Shown here: one piece after another, positions 38,801 to 53,800 of the stretch | Layout of the letters: every line of letters begins with the position of its first letter | How positions within the stretch are numbered: position 1 is the stretch's first letter | The notes under the pieces: generated by a model | The model's input: only the letters and a program-made list of their open reading frames with translations | What the model was told of the DNA's origin: nothing | Databases searched by the model: none | NCBI GenBank assembly: GCA_907165065.1 | Contig: OU015525.1 | Coordinates: 53,515,537 to 53,579,536 of the forward strand | Length of the DNA stretch: 64,000 nucleotides | Direction: 5' to 3' | Source: Caprimulgus europaeus | Taxonomy: Eukaryota; Chordata; Aves; Caprimulgiformes; Caprimulgidae | Program-made: the position numbers and the translations under genes

Positions 38801-41800
38801 GCACCCTCAGCAAGTTTGCTGATGACACCAAGCTGTGTGATGTGGTTGACATGCCTGAGGGACAGGATGCCATCCAGAGGAACCTGGAAAAGCTTGAGAA
38901 GAAGGCCCAGGTGAACCTCATGAGGTTCAACAAGGCCAAGTACAAGGTCCTGCACCTGGGTCAGGGCAATCCCCCATACCAATACAGGCTGAGGGATGAA
39001 AGGATGGATTCAGAGAAGCCCTGCAGAGAGGGCTTGGGAGTACTAGTGGATGAAAAGCTGGACATGAGCCAATAATATGCATTTGCAGCCCAGAAGGTCC
39101 ACCATATCCTGAGCTGCATCAGAAGCAGCGAGGCCAGCAGGTGGAGGGAAGTGATTTTGCCCCTCTACTCTGCCCTACTGAGACCCCACCTGGAGTACTG
39201 TGTCCAGCTCTGGAGCCCTCAGCACAGGAAAGACATGGATCTGCTGGGGCGGGTCCAGAGGACGGCCACAAAAATGGTCAGAGGGATGGAACACCTCTCC
39301 TATGAAGAAAGGCTGAGAGAGTTGGAGCTATTCAGCCTGAAGAAGACAAGGCTCTGGGGAGACCTTATCACAGCCTTTCAATACTTAAAGAGGGCCTGTA
39401 AGAAAGATGGAGAAAGTTTTTTTAGCAGGTCCTGTTGCAATAGAAAAAGGGGTTATAGTTTTAAATTAAAAGAGGACAGATTAGACTATATGCAAGGAAG
39501 AAATTTTTTACAATGAGGGTGGTGAAACACTGGAACAGGTTGCCCAGAGAGGTTGTAGAAGCCCCATCCCTGGAATTATTCAAGGTCAGGTTGGACAGGG
39601 CTCTGAGCAATCTGGTCTAGTCTAAGATGTCCCAGCTCACTGCAGGGGAGTTGGACTAGATGACCTTTAAAGCTCCCTTCCAACTCAAACCATTCTAAGC
39701 AGTGAGGAGCAGACTATCTGATTTGATAACTTTCTCATTATTGAAAGACCCACACTTACTGCATAGAAAAGAAGAAATACCTGACTTCCTGAGCAACAAG
39801 CATGAGGCAAAAACACAACACAGTGCAGGGGATAACCCTTCAGGGAAGATCTGTAATTCCTATAAATAAAGTTGGGGATTTTCTGGCTTCTAGCTACAGT
39901 TACTTTGGTACAAGGCAAAAGGGAAAGTAATCTTTGATTAGTCAGAAAAGGGGAATATCTGCTTCCAAACAGAGAAAAATTATGAGACTACCAACTTACT
40001 CTCAAGTTTAACCCATATACAGAACACTGTGGCCTTACATAAACAGAACTGACATCATAGTCACAAGCAGTTTTATATCACTTTTAACATCTCACTTTCA
40101 AGAGAGTGACAGCTGGCTTTGATTTGATTTTAATGTAAAATAATGTATTTACTAAAGGAGAAACTTGAACTGCTTTTATTTTTTAAATAGGATTTGTCTT
40201 CATTTTATAATTAAAGTGCTAAATAAAAGCTACATATTGAATAATGTTTACAGTCCCAGAAGATGATGCTTCTATACAAACACAAAAAAAATTACAGAAA
40301 GCAAGTCAATTGTACTCTTGAAGTATTACAATAATTCAGTATGTTTATGCTGTATGACATAAAGGAAGGGAAGCATAACTGAAGCTTTATAACTAAAATA
40401 TTGGCAACTGAAACTAAAGGATAAGAGTATCTCTGCTGAAGCATAAACATGTAATTTAATCATTTGCATTCAGATACTGTAATTATTAACATTAATTACA
40501 TTAATTGGAATTCAGTCTGTTTTACATCTTAAATAGAAGAAATTTTAAGTCAAACTCATAATTTGCCAAATGTAGCAGCACAAGAAGGCTCATATTATTT
40601 TTATTTTGTTGTGACATGGGGGCATATAAAGAGGACAGTTTTGCTTCTGTCATAGAGCTTGTCTTGCTTGACTTAATGCTGAGCAGACCGTTATCAATAA
40701 ATGTGCATATTTTTGTGGCCATGAAGTAGGGAAGATTCTGTTTATCTCTGGTTTTGTGCAGAGACCATATGAACTTGGTCCTCAGCAACAATAAATGACC
40801 CTCTAGAACCACAACGTGTGGTATTTTATGCTTTGTTTAAGGGGAAGAGGAGCTGGAAGCAAAGTTTGCCACAAGAAGCCTGAAAGTGCCCAACACTGAA
40901 ACATTCTGCCTGGCTTTTGTGTCCCAAGATGGAGAAAAAATAAGGCACTTGCACTGCCACACAACCATAAGAAAAGCAAACTGCTGCGTCCGAGGCACCC
41001 TGGGCTAATGGAGAAGTAGCCTGCCACTCTAGGGAGGACTCTAGGGGAAGAGCCTCAGGATCGATGCCTTGGCAGCTCTTTAGTAAAGGGACCAAAAAGG
41101 GAAAAGACCTGGGCTGATGTTTCTGTTTCACTGCTGAAAATTATTCCCCTTGCTTTCAGTAGGTCTGGGCCAGTCTTCGGGATGCACATAATCCAGGTGA
41201 ACCACATACATACCGCACATTCAATAATCAGAGTGCCGACTGAATTATTTAAATGCTAGTACAACAAATGAAAAGAAAGTAATACAGACAGCTAAATAAT
41301 TTAAGATATATTTCTATACCAAACATAATGGTCTTAATCTGGTATCACCTACAACTTAACACATTCAACCCATGAACTTCAGGAGGACTTCTGTTAAATT
41401 ACTGGCACACAAGAGTGGCTGCAAATTTTGCTTTAAAGGTGTGACTAAGTATTTCTACTATTTGTGTGTTCATTTTACCTTCAGATGTTTTGTTGCATTC
41501 TCCACCTTTGACAATATCCCATAGGGCACACGGGCAACACCAGTGAGGTTCATTGAAAGTATGGCCTTGTTGAGATTATCCAAACTATTTAACAAAACTC
41601 CTGTGCAGTCATCATCACAAGCTAAATAAATCATTTCAAGAAGAGAAAGCAATATTAGTATTAAAAAGAAGCCACCAAACACCAAAATTTATTTTTGTTT
41701 ACACAATATGTGCCTTCACTTTTTGAGTTAAAAGTTATTAAGTATAAAAATTTTGAGTATATAGATTTGTAGTATCGTCCCCCTCTTCCAGCTCCAAGAG

Positions 41801-44800
41801 TGAATCTATTTCAAATGTACTCTCCTTATGTTAGCACACACTCAAGCCTTATTGATCCTGCTAGCTATTGAGCTGCTTGCTGTGTTATAAGCTTATTGAG
41901 CCTATTTAGCTATATTGCTATAAACCCAGGGTTATGCCACTGACACTCACCCAAACAGATTAGGAAGACAGGAAATTCAAGCCTATAGTGGTGCAATTCC
42001 ATTTATTCCTTGGCTTTTTTTTTTGATTATACAAAGCAAAATCTGAGTCTTAAATCCCATTTCACTGTACAAGCAGTTACTATACTCGTTGTATCTTTCT
42101 GCTATTCACCCTCTCATAAAGAACTACGTGTTTAACTACTGGTGGAATAAGACTAATTATTGGTGGAGAATGTCTTCATACTTGGGACAACTCCAAAAGT
42201 ATTATTACAGCAACATCACATCCAAAGGGTTAATGACATAGGAATTAAACAATTTCAAATAAATAAAGGTATGCTACAGACAGCAAAAAAGTCTTCAAAT
42301 TATCTTTCCTTAAACTTGTCTGTAACAGTAAATAAGCCATTTTAAGGATTAACTGCTTGTCTGATGTTACGATCTCTACTGTAGTTTCCTCTGTGTTCAC
42401 AGAATGGTTGATGTCAGAAAGGACTTCTGGAGATTATGAAGTCCTGCTTTACAGAGATATTAAGATTTCTTGCCTTTTATAGAAAGAATAGGGCCTGACA
42501 CCATAAAAACATTCAAGGAATAATCATGTGCACATAAGTATCACTGGAATAGATCAAAGCCCATTGGGAAAGTGAGCAACTTAAAAACCACTTACAAACA
42601 CACTCGTCTTCCACAAGAAGATGTCTTGGTTCACACTCCTCACAGAGCTGTCCTGTCACACCTTGCTTACAGAAGCACTGGCCAGTTGCCCGATCACAAT
42701 TAACATGAACAGAGCCACTTGGATTGCACCGACATGGATGGCAGCTGCCACCTGGCAGCTGGGGGTCACCATAATAGCCAAGGGAGCACCTATACAGGGA
42801 GGAATGGGACATAGCATCAGGGGATATTCATCATGAGATGAGATGTTATATTTATCTTTGAATATCACTGATAGGTTTTTAGTTAATGGCTTCTTAAAAG
42901 TAACTAAAAATCACTCTAATTCCTTGAGCACTCATTCATATATTTATTTATGAACACTGAATAATCTATTCTGAGTACAAATACGGCTCATATTAATCAA
43001 ACTATCCTTGGAAGTCGGGTATAAATGGGGATATCATGTGTAACTCACCTTTCACAGTACTGTCCTTCATATCCTGGGAGACAAGCATCACAGTGGTAAT
43101 CCTGAACACCTTTCAGGACACAAGTGGGACTAAAACTGGAGGAAAGGTAAACAAATACGTGCTAGCATGTAAATGGAAGATGATACAATGACAAAAACCA
43201 CCTTCAACTACAGGTTAAATATTGTAAGGAACAGTATCCTCTACTCAATCTGATGGAGTGCTCCGAATTTGTACTTTAAGTTATTTGTTTCTTAAAATGT
43301 TAGCTTTCCCAGTGCAACTCCATTATTGTATAACATGCTAAAGGCTTATGGCCTTAATTTTAAAAGATAAAACAATGAAAAATGGATACAGCATGATATG
43401 GCTATACATTTAACTGAGACTTGTATGAGAACACCAGAGCTGCTGGACTCTTATTCTGATTCAATTGTCCAAAAGCAAGCAACAAATATCCTTTTCAAGC
43501 TTCTGAGGAAAAACAGCCTGCACAGCATTTTGATTTTCAAAATATGAAATTAACTGTTCCTCTACCAAATAGATGTATAAATTTCAAACAATAGAGTACT
43601 TGTTCTTCCCCTAGGATTGATCTCATGAAAAGTTCCTGCATTGACTGGAGGTGGCCTGAAGCTTGTTAAATACAAAAGCATTGTTTTTTGAATGAACAGA
43701 GACCCACATTTGAAATGAAAGCATGTCAGAATAACTTACTCCATTATCTATAAAACATTCTATGCCACTGATCTACTCTTAGAGGAAAAAAAAAAGACTT
43801 ATCTAGCAGTTAATCTTTTTATTTTAAAACCTCACAGTTACCAGTAGCTACGAACAACTTGGGATGTAAGCTCCATTTACTAAAACAGGTAGCTTTCAAA
43901 TATCTAAAAATTAAGGACATGTAAAGATAACTAACTCCTGCGGTCATAACGTGGATGGAGTAGCAGGTAGGACATACAGCATAAGAAATCCAGAATGTTC
44001 AAATGTATATTGCATTTAATAAGTTCTGGTTACCTAATAGGGTTGGCTCTGGGACAGGCACAAAGAGAGCAGTCGTTGACAGATCCAATTACTTTCCCAT
44101 AGTAGCCCGGGGCACAAGCACTGCAGTAATCACCAACTGTGTTATCTCTGCAGTTCTGATACACAAAAAGGAATTCAGACAGTTTAAAACAACAATAAAC
44201 AACAAGAGGAACTTTACCTTCCCCCTAATCAGTAAATCTATACAGTTTCAAACAATCATCTCTAAATATCACTACCCATTGGTCAGTATTCTCTGAGTGG
44301 AGGAACCTTTTATGAAAAAAATAAGGAGAATGCCAGCATATTTTCTCTTATGTGAATGCCTCCTCAGGCTGACCTAATTTCTGTTTTAAGCTTCCATTAA
44401 GGTTTATATATTTCTACTTCTATTAATGCAATTCAGGTCAGGAAATCACAGTACAAAGCAAAAAATCTTAAAATAAATAAATAAATAAATAAATAAAAGA
44501 TGTAATTGGTGGAAAAATTAAACAGGATATCTGGATGAAAAATTTCAATTTCAAAAAATTTGAATGCTATAAACCAAGAAGCATCCACAGTTAGGATTCA
44601 CAGATGCTACATTTAGTTTGTCAACAGCACTGATTGACAGTGCTATTAAAACACTAAATCAGTATTACAAACATAATTTAACTGACTAGTCTCCTAAGTG
44701 AATAAAATTAAGTTTCTTCTTTTTTTTTTCCTTTTTATTCCTTTTTTTTGTTAGATTAGTATTCTTGTGAGTATGTAAATTTTAGAGGAAAGTTGAAGAC

Positions 44801-47800
44801 AGTAAGCAGTAGCAATAAAGCCTCCTATTGTATGGGAGCAGAAGTCAAAGGTGAAAACCACCTCTTTTGCCCACTCTACTCAGCCAGAAATGTTTAAGTA
44901 GTAATCTTAACACGTGGGTAACTTGTCAACCCTGCAACGAGAAACCGAGAGGAAGAATTCACGGTAGCATTCACTAATGTAAAAGAACCCATGTGTTTTG
45001 GCCTTGGAGAAATGAGAACCATAGTTCTTACCCATGAGATACAAACTTTAGTACAAACCTGAAAGCAACAGAATGGTTTACAAAAGCCTGAAGGACTAAG
45101 GAAACTCACTTTAAAAACTGACTTCAAGACTGAATTCAGTAGAAGTTGACTTTGAACTAACCAACTCACCATTGGAAAAACAAAGAAACTGAAAAAACTT
45201 TAGGAAAGAATGCTGAGCCACACCAAAGAACAGATTTAATGTGCTTTACTGGGTTAGCTGAGAATTTGCTGTCTACAGGGCTGTCAGCCCACAAGAGAGG
45301 CAATGTGCTAGTCAGATGTGGCCCTTCTTTGCAACCTTTGGGATAAAATGAGAGAAGTGAGCAAATTAAATCAGTTGAGGTGTATCCTTATACAACTTTA
45401 GTCTCTGGGAGTTAAAAAGCCTCACTTAAAGCTGCCCAGAGGATTCTCTTCCTGAGAGACAAAGAATTTGACCTTGATCTAGTCTGTGGTGTGATTACTA
45501 CTTCTTTTACTTCTTTTTTGTGTGATTAAGCAAATCAATGACAGAAGTTCAAAAAGTCTCACAGAAAAACAGATAAACTGAACTGATACATGAATTATTT
45601 TTAAAGTAAAATTAAACTAAAATAATTAAAAATTAATTTTGAAGATGTTAGTTCTCAAAAAGCTTTGTGATTTTACTGAATGGACCCTAAGGGAAATAAT
45701 ATTCAGATTTTTTTCTTTTTTTTTTGGTGGGGGGGGGTTGGTGCGGGGAGAGGGGAGGGGATGGGGCAGGGCAGGGAGAAGCACAGGCAGTAGTGCAGAA
45801 TTATACTATTATACTTTAACCAAATAGTACAGCCACGTACTTCTCCCAGAAACTCCTTCCACATGTTATGACCATTGTATGCTCAGGTGAAACCAACAGG
45901 AAAATGTATAAATTGTACTTACCAAGCACTTCCCAGTTTCAGGATCACAGGTTTCACTGTGGTTGTTGCACTGACACGGCACACAAGTTGTTATCAGAGT
46001 GTGAGGCTCTTTTATGCCGAGTTCTGTATGCTTTCTCCTGTAGTATCCTGGAGCACAGCTCTATTTGTAAGGGGAGTAAAATAAAAAAGTATATGAACAT
46101 GGCTATCAATATTTATAAAGAATTCTGAAGGTTGTTTAAGAAACTTATTCTACTATCTCAGTATTAGATACACAAAAAGTATTCGAGGATTCTGTACCTG
46201 ACAGGACAATCCAGCATAACCAGCAGGACATCTGCATTGCTCTACAAGATGAGCTCTAGCTCTGCCAAGATGCATTTCTTCAAACTTCACTGCAATTTCC
46301 ATTGAAATATTTGCAATTCTAGAAGATACATGCAGAAGAGAGAGTGAACATCTAAAGAAGTCCTAGCACCAAAACTGAGCTCCAAACATTTTTGTGCTTC
46401 AAGGTCAGGGCTGCCATGTTTAACTCCCATGATACCGTTTTCCCCATGCAAATATCTCAATAAAATCTTAAGATTCTTTACATACTTATGGGATTTTAGG
46501 ACCTACATCAAACAAATCAGAAGTACTACAAAGTAATATAGGTTGACTCCCATGGGTCTGCAAAACTTGACAAATCCACCATGCAAGAGTATGTATTTCT
46601 GCCTCAGAAACACTAGATGGGAATACACCTGGTTTGTCCCAGAGATTTTTGGACAGAGCTAACAAGAAGATAGTTTAGGGCCTGTGAGTCAAAAACAATC
46701 TCAAATCTGGAGGTGAAACTACACTTCTCACCTGAGGATACTGAAGGAGCTGGCAGAGGTGCTTGTCAAACCCCTTTCCATCATCTACCAACAGTCCTGG
46801 CTGACTGGGGAGGTTCCACTTTTACTGGAGGTTGGCAAATGTTCCGCCCAGTTACAAGAAGGGCCAGAGGGAGGATCCAGGGAACTACAGGACTGTCAGT
46901 CTGACCTCGGTGCCAGGGAAGGTGATGGAGCAGACCATCCTGAGTTCTATCACACAGCACACACAGGCCAACCAGGCCCAGTCAATATGGGTTTATGAAA
47001 GGCAGGTCCTGCCTGACTAACCTGATCTCCTTTTATGAAAAGGTTACCCGCTTAGTGGACGAGGGAAAGGCTGTGGATGTGGTGTACCTGGACTTCAGTA
47101 AAGCTTTTGACACCATTTCCCACAGCATTCTGCTTGAGAAACTGGCTGCCAATGGCCTGGACAGGCATAGTCTCTTGCTGGGTTAAAAACTGGCTGGATG
47201 GCCGGGCCCAAAGAGTGGTGGCAAATGGAGTTAAGTCCAGCTGGAGGCCAGTCACAAGTGGTGTTCTCCAGGGCTCAGTGTTGGGGCCAGTCCTGTTTAA
47301 CATCTTCATCAATGACCTGGACAGAGGGATCTCTACAGGGGGATCAATGGGCTGCAACCAACTGTGTGAGGTTCAACAAGGCCAAGCGCTGGGTCCTGCA
47401 CTTCGATCACAACAACCCCATGCAACGCTACAGGCTTGAGGAGGAGTGGCTGGAGAAGTGCCTAAAGGAAAAAGACCTGGGGGTGTTGGTTGATAGCCAG
47501 CTGAATTTGAGCCAGCAGTGTGCACAGGTGGCCAAGAAGGCAAATGGCATCCTGGCTTGTGTCAGAAACAGTGTGATCAACAGGAGCAGGGAAGTCATCC
47601 TTCCCCACTGTGTCCAGTTTTGGGCCTCTCATTACAAGAAGGACATTGAGGCATTGGAGCACATCCAGTGGGGCGAGAAGGGCAATGAAGCTGATGAAGG
47701 GGCTGGAGAACAAGCCTTATGAGGAGTGGCTGAGGGAACTGGAGTTGTTTAGTCTAGAGAAGAAAAGGCTAAGGAGAGACCTTATCACTGTCTACAACTA

Positions 47801-50800
47801 CCTGAAAGGAGGTTGTAGTGAGGCAGGTGTGTGTCTTTTCTCCCAGGTAACTAGTGAGAGAACAAGAGGAAATGGCTTTAAGTTGCACCAGAGGAGGTAC
47901 AGATTTGAGGTCAGGAAATACTTCTTCACTGAAAGGGTTATCAGGCAATGGAATCGGCTGCCTAGGGTGGTGGTTGAGTCACTAGCCCTGGAGGTATTTA
48001 AAAGATGGCTAGATGGGGTGCTCGAAGATATGGTTTAGTAGTGGACAGGTATGGTTGGACTCTATGATCTCAAAGGTCTTTTCCAACCAGGCAATTCTAT
48101 GATTCTTCACAACTGTGAAGATGTACAGACATTGTGTTTTCAACGGATGCATCTCTGCTTGTCTTGTTAAGTTTCCGAACTGACAGATGCAATGATCTTA
48201 TATAACCCACCTCCTCCTTTTCATTAGTAACCCAGTTCTGTTCAAAATGGCAGGAAAATGCTACCATTCTGAGGTGAGAATATTTTACTATCACTGCCCA
48301 GATTGTACAAAGCTACAGGAGAGACCTAGATTGGTACAAACCCAAAAACTCAGGGGATCACGTGTTTCAATTAAAAAAAAAAATTCAATACCTACAAAAA
48401 TAAGATGGGAAAGAAATAATTTGGAAAACATCTAACTATATCACCCATCTTCCAGAATATTGTATCAACCTGTAAGGCTCCATGCTGCTCTATGGGCTTT
48501 TCTATCAAAATAAGCAACAGAGACTTTAAAGATCCTAAATGTTTTCTTACCAGAGGAAGAACAAAAGTTATAAATAGGAACTTGGAAATTCCTCTAATTT
48601 GAGTTAAATCTTTGCTGTATAGCTCAATTGGGACTATTTCTAGGTTAAAATACAGTAAATGCAACATAATAAGTAAATGCTATCAGAGATTGCTTTACCT
48701 GCTTTGCTGTAATCCTTGGCCATAAGCTGCCTTGATAAGGATGTATTCAACATTGCTTAGCACAGACATGAAGTCAGAACGTAAGACAGGCTCATCAGAC
48801 ACAGAGTTAAAATACTTCCAAGAATCCTAGGGTAACATAACATATATTATTAAAACCACGAGTGTTCAAGCTCACTTCAAGGTAATGTTCTGTTCCTCCT
48901 TATGTGTCCTTTCAGAACCACAGTCATAGTGACTGTATCTAAACTCTAGGTCCCAAAGAACCCAAAATCTTGCTCCATGTGAAAACAAGACATGGTTTCA
49001 TATCACTTCTCTTCTCCTTCCCTTCCCTGCACTCAACTTCCATGACCAGTTTCTACAGGAATGCAGTTTCTACATGAATGCATATTTGCTGCCGTATCAT
49101 ATTCCCAGCCTTTTTTCCTTAAAATAGTTGCATTTTAATCCAAGTCATCTATTTACTCAGCGTTTTTGAAATCAGAAATACATTTTTCAAAGTATTTTAT
49201 TAACTATATAGAGATTTTTCTGCAAAAGCTCATGGAAGAAAGGAAATATTTCCACACCAATGTTTTGGCTTACCTCCTTCATTTCTACTTCCTTGTCAGT
49301 TCTTACTCCGTTTTCTGGACAAGGGATATCTACATAGATGACCAACTTGCTGGTGTAACCTCCTTTCATTAGGATCTGTGGTTCAAAATTTGAGGTTCCA
49401 AAGCCATCCAAAGCATAAAAAGCAACAGTATATTTCAGCTTCCCTCCATAGGCCATGAGCTGTTTGGATAAAAAAATTTTTACTTTTATTTATTCCAAGG
49501 TTAGAGCTAGTAGCTGAAAATATTGTAACCTCATCGGAAGACAAGAAAACTGTCAGTTCCTTGAAGAATTGTCAATAAAACATGAAAATTGAGTTAAACT
49601 CAGCAGGTTTTGCACCAAGGTTAAATGCATATTTCTAAAAAGCAGTCTTACTTTCTTTTTTTTAGGCCTTTTCAAGGCATATACTCAATTTTCATTTAAT
49701 TCCTAAGCAACAGAGATTCAGTAATCTATATACTGAATCTAGCATCAAGGCTGAAAACTCTTTCAGGCTTCTGAAGTAAAATCAAATACATCACTTCCCC
49801 CCCCCGTATGAACTCTGAAGAGTGACATGGTAATTAAATATGGGTGTTACCAATTTACAGGCTCAAGAAAAATCTCATTAGGAAAGGGTGACGTAAACAC
49901 ATTGTTTGTGCTTGCTATAAATAAGCTCGGTCACTGAATGTTTATCACATGAAGACATACAAGAATAGAATTAACACAGAAAAATGTTATCGAGATAAAG
50001 TGACTATTATATAATAACCGAGTAACTACCAGGCAATAATGAAATTATCCACAAAGCATTCTAATTATTTGATTATCTTACTTGGTCTCCCTGAAACTGC
50101 TCTGGTAACCTCCAGTAAAATGTTTCTGTATTTAAGTATTTTCTGACTACAGCAGCATCCAGTAAAACATCAGGGAATTGCGAAAATACTCCTTCCACTG
50201 TTCCAGTCAGGTTACTTTGAGCTACTACATGCATAATAGATTGATCCGGAGTTAAGGTTATCTGCAAGACAAAGAGCATAAGGTTCATTAAACAAAAACA
50301 CTCATCTCAGTGTAAAATTCTGTTTTAACTACTTGGAGGCAGTCAATAGTCCATCTTAGAGTAATAAATGTCCAAACCAAAACACTGGGAAACATGCTTG
50401 ATAATTATTTTTTTAAAAAGCAAAGAGTGAAACACGAGGTTTCAGAAATAAGACTATAACCACTTACTATTTGCTTTATTTTTTGTTCTGCCATATACCA
50501 TTGCCTCCGAAAGCTAGCCAATTACATTCAGCCTGACTGATGAAATGTATACAGCCTTCGGTGCATCAGTGTGGTACCTAACATGAGGATAACACCAAAC
50601 TGTGTCTGTATATTTACGTCACTTTACTTACAGGAATTCTCACATGATCTTCTAGTTCCGAACAAAATGTGGATCTCCCAAAACAGAAGCACGGAGTACA
50701 ACCAAGTGCATTGTTAGCAGACAGAGCAAAAGTTCCAGGTTTACACTCACTGCACTGTAGACCGAATACATTTTCCTGGAGAAAATAAAAAAATAACTCA

Positions 50801-53800
50801 TCTTATTTTGCTAGCTGAATGAAAGATGGCTCTTTTCGGAAGAAAAACTAGTTGCTATGCAAACTACATAACATGAAGTCAATTATTGTATCTATTCTGC
50901 TTTACTATGCAGTACAGCATTTAAAAAATTATTTTCTAAAACTAGTGGGTTTAAAAAAAACCAAACCAACCCACCACAGAACATTCTAGCTAAATTCATG
51001 TATTTGATTTTCTAGCAAAAATTAGCAGCTACACATTTCCATTCGAGACAGCGAAACCTTCCCCCTCCCCTCTATGTTCCCACCTGGAAAATGTGCTCTC
51101 AAAGTGAAAGAAACTGATCAGTATGAGTAGGAATCAAAGGACCTATTCCCAGGTGTCTGGTTTTGCCCTTAATTCCCAACTGGTAAGTCTAACTTGAAGA
51201 AACACTCAAAACCACATTCAGCAATCACTGGCATATTTAACCAGAAGACTGGATAGAGACCTATAGAGGCATTTGTTGCTTTGAAGTAAGTCCTTTTCTA
51301 TCACTTGGTCTTTCAAGAACAGATTCCCATCTTGTCAGAAAAATCTATACTACTAAATCTCTGTATTTAATGTTTCCTTGTTTTATACCGAATGTCAATT
51401 CAGACTTCACTATTAGCAATATACGTGAGTTATTCTTAAGCACTGCCTTTGGTTATAGCAAAGGACAAAAATTTGAACTTACAACATAACCACATTTTAA
51501 AAAATGTTGAGATTCTCCATTTTGTATTTATTAGTTTCTTCCTATCATTATCATTTGGATTTTCAAATGGCTATATCATCTCAATCAATGTGCTGTTCCC
51601 AAACCTAATAAAACCATGTGTATATGAGCAGAAAAAATATCTCTGTATTTCATTTTTTCCATTTGTACAATGAAGATAAGAATATAATAGCTTTTTCACT
51701 GGTTTTCCAACATTTAATTAGTTTTTTTAAATGCTTTCACATCTAGGTTGGAAGAAGCTGTAGAAGTGCTGTCTATCTATCTCTACACAGACAACAAAAC
51801 AATTCATTGCCAAACAGCATATAGGGAATTTATGCTTTTAAGTTAAGAAAAAAACAACCTTTTTATCACAGATTGTCTGCTCAGAAATTTCAAAATGACA
51901 TAAATTCATGTGACCTGCATTTGGAAATGCAACTCTTGCAGCAAAGTATTCCTAGACTCTAAGAAGGAATAGTTTTCCCCGTCCTGAGGTAGAAATATTG
52001 CAGTTGGTTCTCCAATGTACTATGTGTACACAAATAAAACCCCCAAAAAACCAACAGCTTTTAAATAGTAACCAAGAACGATGATTATTGGAACTATTTG
52101 CAAGACAAAATGGAACTGTAAAAAGAAGCAAGTGAGATAAATAAAACATGTAAAAATTGTACCATTAAAAATGGTTCATATGGCATTGTTATTGGTATCG
52201 GAAGGCATTTACATCATACAAATATAGTGACGCTGAAGCCAGTAGCACCATTCTCATATATTTAACAAGGTTTTAAAAAAATTTGTCCCAGAACTCATGG
52301 CCAGTGCTTTGTCCTACTTAAAAGGAGGCAGACAGAAATCTGGGAGCAAAGGAAAAGCAAGACAAATGCATCCTCATTCATTTCTACCTTACAGTACTAA
52401 TCCATGAAAAAGAGGACTCTGAATGTACTACAAGAATTATGTGGTCACAGAAACTCACTTAATACAGAATAAACACATGGATCCTACACTAAGCAAATGC
52501 AATCTATTTGAATTTAGGACTGTAGTGAGACCATAGTCATGAAATACACAAGATCCTATATAAGACTAGAAAGACTCCAGTCATTTTTCTATCAGATGTA
52601 CAGCGGCTATTTTGTAAACTTAGCAAGAATTCACCATTAGTCATCTAGAAATTACTTTCTGCGATTAGCCATACAATGGGTCTTGATCCTGACTTCTTAA
52701 CACACATACACATCCAATTCCATTAATTCTGTCTAAAAGTGAATGATAGTACTGTGCCACAATAATTTTATGATCACAAACTAGAAATAAAGTTACCCGG
52801 CTATGTAAAACTAAACAAAGGGAGGTAGGAGACACAAACTGTCTAGTACTATCATAGCAGCTTCTGAGAACAGAAATAACAATCCCATGTTGGTAACATT
52901 GCTATCTCTTCTGCCTACAGCTGTATTGTGTCTATCCAAAGTGGGGAAGATTACCGTGCAGTTTTTAACGCTGCCGACTAATAATAAGACCTGTTTAGTG
53001 CTGGCACAGAAAATCCTCTAGGAGTGATTTAGGTGTACCCGGAAATCTGCATCTCCAAAGAAGGCATGCAGATTGCCTTTTGAAGTCCTTTCAGCCCTAC
53101 ATCTTCCACGACTTTTATGTAATAAATGTCCAGAAAACACCAATGCAGTGCCAAAAAGGTCTGAATACTTCAGTACCTTGCAGGTACAGATGCCAGTTTC
53201 TTCTTCACAACCACAAAGTCCTTCAGTGTCATCACACGTCTCCGATTTGGTTCCACTCAAATCACAGTCACAGGCAACACAGTCCGGGTAGTCCCTGTAG
53301 CCTAATGCACACCTGGAACAGTCTTGTCCTCCAAATCCAACTTTGCACTGGCATTGACCTGTCAATACATCACACTGGAGGTTGGCTGAACCAGTGTTGC
53401 TACAGTTACAAGCCTTAGATGAAAAGAAGAAATATTAATAAATAGCAGATCTTTAAAATCAATTTTGTTACAACAGAAACAACATAGCAAATTTAGAGTG
53501 GCTCTTAAAACTCAGTGTTTGTCAACAATTACTATACAATAATAAAAGGAAAGAACTTCCACATAGAAATGGGGTCATTTAGTTTATATTTGAACAGAGA
53601 GCTGCATTTCCAGTAAACACTGGATGGCAATAATTAAGAAGCTTTGTTGATTCCCAAATCTGGGTTGGGAATCAAGAGTTGAAAAAAACTGTTCCACAAA
53701 AAAAAATACAAAAGACTTTATTTAAAATACTATGTACTGAGTGCGGCAAGTAAATTAAAATAATTTTATATGAATGTTGGATGAAAGAAATCTGTAAGTA

